Below are positions 1-9,080 of a stretch of DNA of 37,883 bases, piece by piece. Position numbers and translations under genes: made by a program. How positions within the stretch are numbered: position 1 is the first letter of the stretch; every line of letters starts with the position of its first letter. The notes beneath the pieces were generated by a model. The model was given only the letters and a program-made list of their open reading frames with translations, did not search any database and was not told the origin of the DNA. The stretch spans positions 1 through 37,883 of the forward strand of contig JAJHRF010000012.1 of assembly GCA_020832925.1 (NCBI GenBank), in the 5' to 3' direction. This stretch comes from Desulfurococcaceae archaeon. Lineage in GTDB: Archaea; Thermoproteota; Thermoprotei_A; Sulfolobales; Ignisphaeraceae.

Positions 1-6
1 GGAATT

Positions 7-1062
7 TCAGCATATTCTTGGGACTAGCTCTCCTCTAGGAGGATCTATGATCCTATAACCACCAACTCCTGTCTTAGCTAGCACTATACCTCTATATTTC
101 TCGCTTTGTTTAACTTCACCAATAATTCTTGCATTTTCAAAACCTAGACTTTTGATGAATTCTACAACTTCTTCAGCTACAGAAGAATCAACTGATAGAA
201 CTGCTACACCTTCACTAGCGAAATATAATGGGTCTATTCCTAACATTTCTGAGTATCTTTTCACAGAGGATCTTATTGGGATAGAGTTTTCATTAACGAT
301 GATTACTGTACCTGTTCTTGAAGCCCATTCGTTTAGAACCCCTGCTAGTCCTCCTCTCGTAGGATCTCTTGACGCGTGGATATAGTCGCCATATTTCTCT
401 ATCAAGGGTATCATCAGTTTTGTTAAGGTCTTAACATCGCTTTTTAGAAGACCTTTACTAAGCTCCTCAATTTTCTCCTCTAAACCCATCTGGAGAAGCA
501 TTATGACAGCTCCATGATCTCCTACGTAATCGCTCACAATTATTTTATCGCCTTGTTGTGGGTTATCGACAATAACCTTGTCCGCTATACCTATGGCTAC
601 GGTTGTGATAACGATTTTATCTATATGTCCTTTAGGCATAACCTTGAAATCTCCCCCTATCAACGCAACTCTTTCACTTTTTAGAATCTCTATGAAGGAG
701 TTCACTATAATGTCGAGCTCTTCTACAGGAAACCCTTCCTCAACAACTATAGAGTCTAGCATAGCTATAGGTTTTCCTCCCATCATAAGCACATCGTTTA
801 TCGATCCACATGCAGCTAGAACACCTATATTCCCTCCAGGGAAGAAAGGTGGATTGACTGTGTAAGCATCTATTGAGACAACGATGTGTTTTCCGTTCGG
901 AAGAGGGATGGCGGCTCCATCATCTAGAGCATCTAGTCCTATTCCGTTCAATGCTTTCTTTAAGTTACCCGGAACTTTTGATAGTATTAGCTTCTCTATA
1001 ATCTCATGCATTTCAACTCCTCCAGAACCGTGAGCTAAGGTTATCCTCGTAGCTCTACTCAT
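7..1062 (-). CDS. hypE: Hydrogenase maturation protein HypE
   Basis: HypE dehydrates the thiocarbamoyl group on its C-terminal cysteine to thiocyanate, the cyanide donor for the Fe(CN)2CO centre of [NiFe] hydrogenases. The protein has the AIR-synthetase/PurM-like fold signature: an N-terminal LAHGSGG motif at residues 9-15, a GLDALDDGA nucleotide segment, and SRDPTRGGLAG in the second half. It ends in PRIC, the exact C-terminal signature that HypF modifies, so the gene is complete. The reading frame is open upstream to 1089, but the ATG at 1062 gives the family N-terminus. It overlaps the hypC stop by 8 nt (ATGAGTAG), implying translational coupling. It is the last gene of the hypF-D-C-E operon within this window. 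Confidence 0.95.
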   Translation of the reverse strand: MSRATRITLAHGSGGVEMHEIIEKLILSKVPGNLKKALNGIGLDALDDGAAIPLPNGKHIVVSIDAYTVNPPFFPGGNIGVLAACGSINDVLMMGGKPIAMLDSIVVEEGFPVEELDIIVNSFIEILKSERVALIGGDFKVMPKGHIDKIVITTVAIGIADKVIVDNPQQGDKIIVSDYVGDHGAVIMLLQMGLEEKIEELSKGLLKSDVKTLTKLMIPLIEKYGDYIHASRDPTRGGLAGVLNEWASRTGTVIIVNENSIPIRSSVKRYSEMLGIDPLYFASEGVAVLSVDSSVAEEVVEFIKSLGFENARIIGEVKQSEKYRGIVLAKTGVGGYRIIDPPRGELVPRIC

Positions 1063-1357
1063 CTTTACCACCTTTAACAAGTTTTGCAAGCGATAGAAGT
1101 GTATTATACATGTTTATATACTGTTGCAGATCCTCACCTAGAACTTCTTTCAGAAACTCTATATGCTCTACAAACCCTTCATAGGTAAACTTAGATATGA
1201 TAACCCCTGCGTGCACTATAACGATATCACCTTTAGAAATTCTCTCATTTGCGATTCCTATAAAAACTTCGTGTACAATACCATCTCCGAAATCTACTTT
1301 CGCAATCATACCGTTCTCATCAATATCTACTACTACAGCAGGTGTACCCCAACACAT
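1055..1357 (-). CDS. hypC: Hydrogenase maturation chaperone HypC
   Basis: HypC is a small chaperone that binds HypD and the large-subunit precursor while the Fe(CN)2CO group is built and delivered. This 100-residue protein begins MCWGTPA, matching the family MC-x-G-x-P start whose Cys2 is essential; this fixes the ATG at 1357. The OB-fold-like strand pattern VDFGDG...VFIG and the HAG segment are typical. It lies 64 nt after the hypD stop and overlaps hypE by 8 nt. The C-terminal ~30 residues are helical and variable, as in other HypCs. Confidence 0.93.
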   Translation of the reverse strand: MCWGTPAVVVDIDENGMIAKVDFGDGIVHEVFIGIANERISKGDIVIVHAGVIISKFTYEGFVEHIEFLKEVLGEDLQQYINMYNTLLSLAKLVKGGKDE

Positions 1358-1421
1358 ATTCTTACCTAACCCTTATCATACATCTTTTACTACCTAAATA
1401 TTTTTGAATAGAGATTCAACC

Positions 1422-2639
1422 TTAGCCCTTATCTATACCTAGATCCTTAGCTATTTCAATGGCTATCATCCCCCCATGCTTAGCCCATATAGAACATGTA
1501 CCTTCAATAGAGACCATACATGGACCTACAGGTGTTGACGGTGTACATACCTTCATGAAGAGAGGGCAGTTCGTTGGTAAAGCTTTTCCCAGGATTATGT
1601 CTGCACATCTACATCCCGGAGAGAGATCGTAAACCCATTCGTTCTTCCCTAATTCCCTAATCTTGAATTCTTCAAAAGCATCGAATATCCTAAACCTCGA
1701 TTTCAATCTTAAACCGCTTTCAGGTATGAAACCTATCCCTCTCCATGCATCATCTACTACATCGAAAACCTCGTTAATCATTCTCTGCGCAACTTCATCT
1801 CCACTCCATGTAACAGCTCTTTTGTACTCATTTACTACTCTATACCGATCTTCAGATAACTGCTTGAGTATCTCTAGTATCGAGAACATGACGTCTATAG
1901 GTTCGAACCCTGACACAACTATGGGTATCTTGAATTCTTCCGAAACTTTCTGCCATGCTTTAGCACCAATTATTGTAGATACATGTCCTGGAGCTATCAC
2001 ACCTTTAACAGGTAGTTCTTGTCTATGTATATCTAGGGTATACTTCATAGCTGGAGGTGTAAGTTTAACTAAACTCAATAACTTGAGATTTCTGGGAATA
2101 GCTTTAGATAATATAGCTTTAGCATAACCTGAAGCCACAGTTTCGAAACCTATACCTATAAAGATAGAGTCTTTCCCATGTTTTTTAGAATCTTCAATAG
2201 CTTCAGCAAGGCTTGTTACAACTTTAACTAGTGCTCCAAGACTTCTAGCTTCACTTAATGATCTAACCTCTTTCACAGGTTTAACTGTTCTAAGTCTATA
2301 GGTATCGCCATACGTATACACAACAACCCCATCAAGAGCCAGCCTTAGTACTTCTTCAATATAGTGAGAAGGTGTTACACATACAGGACATCCAGGACCT
2401 GCTATCAACTCTATGTTCTTAGGAACCAGACTTCTTAAACCAAAGTGTGTAACAGTCCATTCATGTGTACCACAGAAATTCATAATCTTTATCTTCAGAT
2501 CGTTACCGTACTTCTCTACAAGCTTACCCATAACCTTCTCTATATTCTGCACAATGATTCTAGCCAACTCGTTATTTAATCTAAATATTTTCTCTACACC
2601 TTCAACAACTCTGTAAAAATGCTCTAATTCTCTACTCAA
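1422..2639 (-). CDS. hypD: Hydrogenase maturation protein HypD
   Basis: HypD is the [4Fe-4S] scaffold on which cyanide ligands are attached to iron, in complex with HypC. All family cysteine motifs are visible: NFCGTHEWT, GPGCPVCVTP, and a C-terminal set GCRCADI...NCPLF..CTPSTPVGPC. At 405 residues it is somewhat longer than usual, with extra N-terminal helix. The start is a TTG at 2639 that overlaps the hypF stop in TTGAGTAG, the same 8-nt arrangement seen at hypC/hypE but with TTG instead of ATG, so coupling from hypF is likely. Confidence 0.95.
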   Translation of the reverse strand: MSRELEHFYRVVEGVEKIFRLNNELARIIVQNIEKVMGKLVEKYGNDLKIKIMNFCGTHEWTVTHFGLRSLVPKNIELIAGPGCPVCVTPSHYIEEVLRLALDGVVVYTYGDTYRLRTVKPVKEVRSLSEARSLGALVKVVTSLAEAIEDSKKHGKDSIFIGIGFETVASGYAKAILSKAIPRNLKLLSLVKLTPPAMKYTLDIHRQELPVKGVIAPGHVSTIIGAKAWQKVSEEFKIPIVVSGFEPIDVMFSILEILKQLSEDRYRVVNEYKRAVTWSGDEVAQRMINEVFDVVDDAWRGIGFIPESGLRLKSRFRIFDAFEEFKIRELGKNEWVYDLSPGCRCADIILGKALPTNCPLFMKVCTPSTPVGPCMVSIEGTCSIWAKHGGMIAIEIAKDLGIDKG

Positions 2640-4968
2640 ATCCTACCACCTGTTGCGATACAATTATCTGTCCCAGAGCTATACCTCCATCACCTGGGGG
2701 AAGCTCTTTAGGTAATAAAACCTCAATCCCTTCTCTTTTGAGTACCTCTCTGATACCCCTAATGATATAGGTGTTCACTGCAGCTCCGCCACTTACGAAA
2801 ACCCTTTGCTCGACATTTCTCAATCCTTTTAAATACTTCAAAGCTATGTAGCCAAGACCTCTACCTATACTTTTTAGGATAGTAAGCGCTATATCTTCTC
2901 TACGATATTCTTTGAGATTCTCTATAACCCATCTAAGCATATCGAAGATATCAAGCGTATACCTATCTTCATAAAGACTCAGCTTCACATCATACTCGAT
3001 CTCTTTCCAAGCTTTATCAGCTAACGCTTCGAATCTCATCGCTGGCTCTCCTTCGTAAGTACGTTTAAAACAAACCCCTAGAAGAGCTGAAAAAGCGTCC
3101 AATACTCTTCCTAAGCTTGTTGTAACAGGACCTCTACCTCTCTTAGCCAACGTGTATGTTAAAACCATCTCTTCGTATCCATAATGAAAGCTTTTGTCGA
3201 GACCTAGCGAAGAGAGTATCTTCAACACCTCTTCCTCGCTAAAACCCGCCACCGCCATTAGCGATACTAAGGGTTTCGCAGGATATATAGCTGCATCATC
3301 TCCTCCAGGGAGAACAAATGGTTTTAAACTTCCAACCCTAGTAAAATCTCTATATGTCGTTAGCAATACTTCTCCACCCCATATACCGCCGTCTAAACCG
3401 TAACCTGTTCCATCTATCGTTATAGCTAGAGCTCTACTCCAGGGATCTACCCTATACTCAGCCATACATGATACTGCGTGTGCATGGTGATGCTGTACCT
3501 CAACCACCTCTACACCCATTTTCTCACTAAATTCACGTGCTATTAACCTGTTATGGTATAGGGGGTGCATATCTATAGCTACTATCCTCGGTTTAAGGTT
3601 ATACATATTGATGAACCACAGCAACTCTTTTCTAAGATCCTCTAGAGTCTCTATGTTATCTAGATCGCCTATGAACTGGGTTAAGACAACTTTGTTCTCA
3701 AAAGCAATAGCGCCTGCCGTTTGTAGTTCTGCTCCAAGTGCTACTGAGTCGTGTAGTTTTACAGGAACCTCTACCCATCTAGGAGCATAACCTCTACCTC
3801 TTCTAAGGAGAACAGGTTCTCCATCTGTAAACCTTACAACACTATCGTCAACTCTATGAACTATCGCTCTCTCATGCTCAACCACATAATCGACAACATT
3901 TCTCAACTTAGTTAAAACACACTCTAGATCTGTACACATAGAGTCTCCATGGATATTCCCACTAGTCATTATGAGAAACCCATCAGGTATTTCGTTTAGC
4001 AATAGGATTTGGAACCCTGTGTACGGAAGCATAACCCCTATAGTTGATAACCCTGGAGCTACAAGTTCCGAAACTTTCGATCCTTCTCTCTTCGGCATAA
4101 TAACGATAGGTCTTTGTGGAGATTCTAGAATCTCTTTAGCACCTGGAGGAGGTATCGCTATTTTCTCAACAACATCGAAATCTTTAGCCATGAGTGCGAA
4201 AGGTTGGTAAGGTCTCTTCTTCCGTATCCTCAACTCTAGAACAACATTATCATCAGATGCTAAACAGGCTATGTGGTACCCACCTACACCTTTTATAGCT
4301 ACTATCTTACCTTCAACGATTTTCTCAGCAATAAACTTAACAGGGTCTTCAACGTAGATTCTTTTACCATCACAGCTATATACATAGGTCTTAGGACCAC
4401 ATCTTGGACAGCTGATTCCTTGGCCATGGAATCTCCTAACATCGTTCGGATCATTATAACTTTTCGAACATTCATCGCATAGCTTGAATATAGCCATAGC
4501 TGTGTTCTCTCTATCGTAAGGGATTCTATACATCATAGAGAACCTCGGTCCACACCAAGCACAGCTATTCCAATGATATCTATAAAATCTACTATGAGAG
4601 TCTAGAATCTCTCTTATACAATCTCTGCATATAGCTATGTCAGGAGGTATCATACTCTTGTAAACTGCTTCCTGCTTACTCTTAAGAATCACGAAATCTT
4701 CATAACCTACAATATCGATCTCCTCCAGAACCATGTTCAGTATTTTAGCATTCGGTGGTTTATCTGAAAACAACCTCTTCACAAACTCTTCAACTCTACT
4801 CTTATCTCCTTCTACATGTATCTCAACTTCGCTACCACCAAGATTAACTACATAGCCTTTCAAATCAAGACTTTTAGCAAGTCTATAAACAAAGGGTCTG
4901 AACCCGACTCCCTGCACAACGCCTACAACACGAATTTTCAGAGCTTTAATATTCAATTCAAACACCAA
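2632..4968 (-). CDS. hypF: Carbamoyltransferase HypF
   Basis: HypF uses carbamoyl phosphate and ATP to carbamoylate the HypE C-terminal cysteine. Domains in order: an acylphosphatase-like domain at about 10-95 (VQGVGFRPFVYRLA), four paired Cys-x2-Cys zinc motifs (CRDC, CAWC, CDEC, CPRC), a YrdC-like domain (KKRPYQPFALMAKD), and a C-terminal Kae1-like domain with the metal motif VQHHHAHAV and IDGTGYGLDG. Full length at 778 aa. The start is TTG at 4968 or the adjacent GTG at 4965; no ATG is available, and an in-frame TAG lies 8 codons upstream of the TTG. It is the first gene of the hyp operon; a TATA-like ATTATAAAA stands near 5035-5043 on this strand. Confidence 0.95.
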   Translation of the reverse strand: MVFELNIKALKIRVVGVVQGVGFRPFVYRLAKSLDLKGYVVNLGGSEVEIHVEGDKSRVEEFVKRLFSDKPPNAKILNMVLEEIDIVGYEDFVILKSKQEAVYKSMIPPDIAICRDCIREILDSHSRFYRYHWNSCAWCGPRFSMMYRIPYDRENTAMAIFKLCDECSKSYNDPNDVRRFHGQGISCPRCGPKTYVYSCDGKRIYVEDPVKFIAEKIVEGKIVAIKGVGGYHIACLASDDNVVLELRIRKKRPYQPFALMAKDFDVVEKIAIPPPGAKEILESPQRPIVIMPKREGSKVSELVAPGLSTIGVMLPYTGFQILLLNEIPDGFLIMTSGNIHGDSMCTDLECVLTKLRNVVDYVVEHERAIVHRVDDSVVRFTDGEPVLLRRGRGYAPRWVEVPVKLHDSVALGAELQTAGAIAFENKVVLTQFIGDLDNIETLEDLRKELLWFINMYNLKPRIVAIDMHPLYHNRLIAREFSEKMGVEVVEVQHHHAHAVSCMAEYRVDPWSRALAITIDGTGYGLDGGIWGGEVLLTTYRDFTRVGSLKPFVLPGGDDAAIYPAKPLVSLMAVAGFSEEEVLKILSSLGLDKSFHYGYEEMVLTYTLAKRGRGPVTTSLGRVLDAFSALLGVCFKRTYEGEPAMRFEALADKAWKEIEYDVKLSLYEDRYTLDIFDMLRWVIENLKEYRREDIALTILKSIGRGLGYIALKYLKGLRNVEQRVFVSGGAAVNTYIIRGIREVLKREGIEVLLPKELPPGDGGIALGQIIVSQQVVGFE

Positions 4969-5081
4969 TTCAATACTAAAGCTTCGCTAATCTCTCTAAC
5001 GTTCTCTAGCGTACTCGATGTTGTAGAGGTAATACAGGTTTTATAATGTTAACGGTGTTAAAAAATCGTTGTCATCTTATT

Positions 5082-6554
5082 CTAGCTTTCCTTCGTCACA
5101 TAATCCTTTTTAGCCCATCTCAAAAGATTTGGAACACCTGATTTACTTAGTTCTTCTGGTGATCGCTCTTGTTGTTTAAGCATAGGGATAACAACTTTCT
5201 TGACAAAGCTATCTCTAACTGCTTCATATACATATTCATAGAATTTCTGAGGATCTATAAGTATATGTTTTGGAAATTTTGATACATACTTTAAAGCGGC
5301 GTTCCATACAATTTCGTAAGGTAGAATTGTTTCTACTTTTCTAACAACATTCTTATCGTAATCCTCAGGTGTTTGTTCTTTCCCACCGATCATGAATAGA
5401 CCGTTGGGCGAAACTTCGACACCGTCTTCGACAATTAATGCCTCGATATTCTCTAATCTGTTTCTGTCTTCCCTACTTTTCGAAACTCTATCTCTGGATC
5501 CTCTAACCCCTCTACCGTAGTACTTAAGATACGCATAGAATATAGCTCTATTAAGACCGAAACTTTTAGCTTTCTCTATATCCCCTGTTAAAAGATAGTA
5601 TCTAGCTGCTTGGAGTAGTGCCATCAGTTGGAATCTCGGGATCTCACTATCAATTTTACTTACATTAACTACATTAAGTTTACATTGGGGTACAGAGAAG
5701 GTCTCCGTACTTATCTTTGACCTGGTTTTCATCTTATCTAGAATTTTCAGAACCTCAATAACGATGTTCTCTGCTTCACCAACACTATACATTCTCCATG
5801 CATCAGACGACTTAAAGCTTCCAATTTTTGTCCAAGATAAATCAAAAAATTCAAGATCTCGCGGACTTAAAACTACAGCAACTAGATCGTGTTTCCTGTG
5901 GAGAGATAGAGGTGCTGTGAAAACTCTTTTAACATCAACCAAGTTCTCGATCTTAACTACACCGTTAGAACTACTCGCAACATCTTTTAATTTCTCCTTA
6001 TTCTGTTCAATCACGTACTCCACAATAGCGTACGCTACATCGACAAAGTTTCTCTCAAAAAAGACTTCGGGAGGTATAGCTTTCTCATGAATTCTAACGT
6101 GAATTCCCTCCCCACTCCAAACCATGTAGACAGAGTTTTTCACACCCATCTTCTCCAGAAAATCAACTATTATTCTCGCTACTTCAATTGCCCATCTCCA
6201 GTTATCGAGACCTTCAACATCTATATCCCAGAAAGGTGTTACACCTACTACGTTTGTCGGATCTTCGAGAACCTCTTGAGAACTTAACACACCGTAGATA
6301 TTTATAGATGCGTAAACAGTTCTTACATTGAGTTCTCTATACTTAACAATATAGTCGAGAACATAAGCTGGAGACTCGAAAGTCAACGGCTTTCCTCCTC
6401 TATAACGGATAAAAACTCTCTCACTACCTCTAGACCCTTCTAAAGCTATCCATCTATTTTTGCAAAACTCGTATATAGTATTCTTAACCAAAGGATTGCT
6501 ATAGTGCTTAATAACTACGCTACTCGTTGTAGTACACCCAATGAATTTCTTCAC
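5082..6554 (-). CDS. Archaeo-eukaryotic primase (AEP) fold protein
   Basis: I read this as an AEP-superfamily nucleotidyltransferase. All three core motifs are present in order: the metal-binding D-x-D in FWDIDVEG (Asp110, Asp112), the SGEGIHVRIH motif at 147-156 matching the family S-G-x-G-x-H pattern, and Arg210 followed by PLSLH at 215-219. The C-terminal ~260 residues are mostly helical and I do not recognise a helicase or PriL-like part. At 490 aa it is longer than the usual ~330-aa archaeal PriS, and no clear zinc knuckle is visible, so it may be replicative PriS or a separate AEP. The start is GTG at 6554; a TATA-like TATATAG at 6575-6582 is spaced for a leaderless transcript. It is monocistronic by layout. 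Confidence 0.75.
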   Translation of the reverse strand: MKKFIGCTTTSSVVIKHYSNPLVKNTIYEFCKNRWIALEGSRGSERVFIRYRGGKPLTFESPAYVLDYIVKYRELNVRTVYASINIYGVLSSQEVLEDPTNVVGVTPFWDIDVEGLDNWRWAIEVARIIVDFLEKMGVKNSVYMVWSGEGIHVRIHEKAIPPEVFFERNFVDVAYAIVEYVIEQNKEKLKDVASSSNGVVKIENLVDVKRVFTAPLSLHRKHDLVAVVLSPRDLEFFDLSWTKIGSFKSSDAWRMYSVGEAENIVIEVLKILDKMKTRSKISTETFSVPQCKLNVVNVSKIDSEIPRFQLMALLQAARYYLLTGDIEKAKSFGLNRAIFYAYLKYYGRGVRGSRDRVSKSREDRNRLENIEALIVEDGVEVSPNGLFMIGGKEQTPEDYDKNVVRKVETILPYEIVWNAALKYVSKFPKHILIDPQKFYEYVYEAVRDSFVKKVVIPMLKQQERSPEELSKSGVPNLLRWAKKDYVTKES

Positions 6555-6621
6555 TATTTACAGTATACTAAAGTATATAGGGACGTACATCTAACTTGTA
6601 GACAGAATATGCTAGTTACAT

Positions 6622-6680
6622 AAAATGTGATGAAGATTCCACGATCTGAGACGTGATGTGAGTTGACGTGGCTGATCATA
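6622..6680 (+). ncRNA. C/D box sRNA (2'-O-methylation guide)
   Basis: Canonical archaeal C/D box layout: box C GTGATGA (6627-6633), 12-nt guide AGATTCCACGAT, box D' CTGA (6646-6649), 3-nt spacer, box C' GTGATGT (6653-6659), 12-nt guide GAGTTGACGTGG, box D CTGA (6672-6675). Both guides have the 12-nt length and the D'-C' gap has the 3-nt spacing typical of the L7Ae-Nop5-fibrillarin RNP. It sits in the 174-nt gap between two minus-strand genes, on the opposite strand. Predicted targets are the complements ATCGTGGAATCT and CCACGTCAACTC; I could not assign them to rRNA or tRNA positions. Exact ends are estimated. Confidence 0.85.
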
Positions 6681-6728
6681 GCTAACTTGTTATAAAATGA
6701 AGAGTTGTAAAGATAATCGTTGACTGGA

Positions 6729-7589
6729 TTACGGAGGGTTCACATTGTATACTTTAACAACAGTATCAATGTTTACTTTGTATAGATACTCGCTATCAAC
6801 GATGTTTTCGTTTAGAAGTTTCAGCTGGTTCTCGACTATATTCCATGGATAAGACGAAACCCCAGGTCTCTTAGGATCGTCGATGAAATCGCTCTCGATC
6901 ATGTACTCTGGTTTCAATATCTTGAATATCTCTCTAAGTACTTGATATTTTCCTGGAACTGTAAACATCAACTTTTTAGCTTGTGATGCTCTTGCAGTCA
7001 CTACATCTACATGGTGGAGAATTACCCTTAATCTGTTTAAACCTAGAAGCTTTACGTAATCCTCGATATCTATTGCTGTAAGCTCTCCACCTTGTTCAAG
7101 ATGAAGATGCACAGGTACGTCAAGGTCTCTAGCAAGAGTAAGTGTATACCTAGTAACTATAGAGTTTATCACGAAAGCTTCTGGAGATGCTTTATAATGC
7201 GGTCTACCAACTTCACCAAAACCATCAACAAGCCCCTCCCGCACCGCTTTCGCTATATAGTTTAAAACTTTGAACACCTTTTCCAGTATTTCCACGCTAT
7301 GCTTAACATCCTTACTAACTTCATCCTCTATAGCCGCTGGATGTACACCAGCTAGACATACTGCTCTCAACCCGAGCTCTCGGGAAAGTTTGCACTCGTT
7401 AACTAGTATATCTATTGCTTTGACATAGCCTTCGAATGTGTTGTCTAGCCCGAGATGATGTGGAGGAAGAGAAACTAATACTACAAACCATCCACCTAGT
7501 TCTGCGAATTTCTTAGCTATAACCTTTATCCCCATCCCTTTAACAGGGTTGGTATGTAGATGCCCGTCAGCAAAAACAAGTTTCTTCAT
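6729..7589 (-). CDS. TatD-related metal-dependent hydrolase
   Basis: A TIM-barrel amidohydrolase-type enzyme of the archaeal TatD-related group (COG1831-like). Metal-ligand motifs are in the expected order: HLHTNP near the N-terminus (DGHLH), CLAGVHPAAIE, GFGEVGRPHY, PVHLHLEQGG, VILHHVD and IESDFIDD. Length is 286 aa and the protein is soluble. The substrate is unknown; TatD relatives are often nucleases, but nothing here proves that. The ATG at 7589 directly precedes the barrel's first strand. Neighbours (primase-like, protease) give no functional hint. Confidence 0.8.
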   Translation of the reverse strand: MKKLVFADGHLHTNPVKGMGIKVIAKKFAELGGWFVVLVSLPPHHLGLDNTFEGYVKAIDILVNECKLSRELGLRAVCLAGVHPAAIEDEVSKDVKHSVEILEKVFKVLNYIAKAVREGLVDGFGEVGRPHYKASPEAFVINSIVTRYTLTLARDLDVPVHLHLEQGGELTAIDIEDYVKLLGLNRLRVILHHVDVVTARASQAKKLMFTVPGKYQVLREIFKILKPEYMIESDFIDDPKRPGVSSYPWNIVENQLKLLNENIVDSEYLYKVNIDTVVKVYNVNPP

Positions 7590-7654
7590 ATAGATCCCAA
7601 GTACTTTGAGATATCAAAATGAAGCTACTTAATTAGTTATAACGATGTTCAGCG

Positions 7655-8593
7655 CTAAAGAGCTTCTATAGCTATAGGGACTTCGACTTCGTATACCCTT
7701 CCTTCTCTAAATATTTCGAGAACTACATAACCTCTGCTGACAGAGTCTTCGACTGCTGATCTCAGATCTTTTGCTGTCCCAACTTTTCTATTATTAGCTT
7801 TCATTATTATGTCGCCTTTCCTAATCCCAACTCGGTAAGCAGGACCACCTCTAACTACATCTACAACAACTAACCCTTCCTCTAATGGGAGTCTATACAC
7901 CTTGGCGAGGTACCTGTTTATAGGGGCTACGTATACACCTATCCACACCATAACAGGTCTTCCAAACCTTGCGATCATTTCGAGAAACCTCTTGACAGTA
8001 TTTATCGGTATTGCAAAGCCTATACCTTGCGCATAAGGTATTATGGCTGTGGCAATACCTATAGCTTCTCCTTCAACATTTACAAGAGGTCCCCCACTAT
8101 TACCAGGATTTATCGCCGCATCGGTTTGTATAAGATCTTCTAGAACTATGTCCTCCCCTACTATCGTTCTGTTGACAGCGCTAATGATGCCCATTGTGAC
8201 AGAGGATCCTGGTAAACCTAGAGGTGAACCTATTGCAAATACTATCTCCCCTACTCTAATATTATCAGAATCGCCTAGCTTTATAGGTTTAAGCCCTTCT
8301 ACATCTACTCTCAACAACGCTAGATCTCTACGAGGATCTGAAGCTATTACATCTCCTTCAATACTTTCACCATCTGGGAGTATAACTGTTACCTTCTGAG
8401 CATCTCTAATAACATGGCTATTAGTCACTATGAATCCTCTCTCATTAACAACAAACCCAGAACCTACACCTTGGATAGGTGTAAGCCCGAACAAAACATC
8501 CAGAGCTACTCTAACAGTTGTAATTGTGACAACACTCTTCTTTACATTATCTATGATATCCGCGATCTTATCACTAAAAGCTTTCAAATCCAT
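7655..8593 (-). CDS. HtrA/DegP-like serine protease with PDZ domain
   Basis: Trypsin-fold protease of the HtrA family with the triad His60 (TNSHVI), Asp90 (RRDLALL) and Ser166 (NPGNSGGPL). One C-terminal PDZ domain spans about 215-310. The N-terminus has no obvious signal peptide, so a cytoplasmic quality-control role is more likely than the periplasmic one of bacterial DegP. Two starts are possible: ATG at 8593 (used here, 312 aa) or GTG at 8602, 3 codons earlier. It follows the unknown 120-aa gene by about 40 nt and may be cotranscribed with it. Confidence 0.9.
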   Translation of the reverse strand: MDLKAFSDKIADIIDNVKKSVVTITTVRVALDVLFGLTPIQGVGSGFVVNERGFIVTNSHVIRDAQKVTVILPDGESIEGDVIASDPRRDLALLRVDVEGLKPIKLGDSDNIRVGEIVFAIGSPLGLPGSSVTMGIISAVNRTIVGEDIVLEDLIQTDAAINPGNSGGPLVNVEGEAIGIATAIIPYAQGIGFAIPINTVKRFLEMIARFGRPVMVWIGVYVAPINRYLAKVYRLPLEEGLVVVDVVRGGPAYRVGIRKGDIIMKANNRKVGTAKDLRSAVEDSVSRGYVVLEIFREGRVYEVEVPIAIEAL

Positions 8594-8640
8594 ATACAGC
8601 ACCGTTACAGTATTCTCTTCGGGAGACTAAATATGTTAGT

Positions 8641-9003
8641 TTAACCAGTTAATTTTATCATTAAGCCACATCCCTTAGCTAAGCTATACAGATTCTCAAC
8701 AACATCAGCAAGGTTTTCAACATCTTCACTCTCTAACACAATATACAGCTGCATAGCTTGCTGTATAGGTTCGTATACAGGTGGAAACATTGGTACAGAT
8801 GCTCTACGAGGAGATTCCTCCACCTTAGGTACGACCTTAACTACGCTCTTCCTATAGAAACAAACGAAAGCTGTTGTTGAACCAACACATTTACCTGAAC
8901 TACTTAGAATCTCGCGTATTTTGTTAAGACATTCTATTTCTGTAGGTAGACCTTTTAGATACACCTCGAACATAATTCTGTACAAAGTATACACCGAAAA
9001 CAT
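8641..9003 (-). CDS. Hypothetical protein, 120 aa
   Basis: I do not recognise this family. The protein is small, soluble and mixed alpha/beta, with a proline-rich middle (PMFPPVYEPIQQ) flanked by beta-prone segments (VYLKGLPTEIE, LYIVLESEDVENL), suggesting a split small alpha-beta domain. Four cysteines are scattered without a metal-binding pattern. The ATG at 9003 gives 120 aa; a second ATG at 8973 gives MFEVYLKG, which could be the true start. It lies just upstream of the HtrA-like gene on the same strand and diverges from the ABC transporter genes. Confidence 0.6.
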   Translation of the reverse strand: MFSVYTLYRIMFEVYLKGLPTEIECLNKIREILSSSGKCVGSTTAFVCFYRKSVVKVVPKVEESPRRASVPMFPPVYEPIQQAMQLYIVLESEDVENLADVVENLYSLAKGCGLMIKLTG

Positions 9004-9080
9004 ATTTACCCTAGAAGATATTATATGTTAGTCAAGAGAATCAGCATAGCGATTACTGTTGACTGAAGAAGGTGATCTCT

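Noticed and set aside
1893-1915. GGTTCGAACCC resembling a tRNA T-arm
   Set aside because: It lies in the hypD coding sequence in a conserved protein segment and has no other tRNA arms around it.
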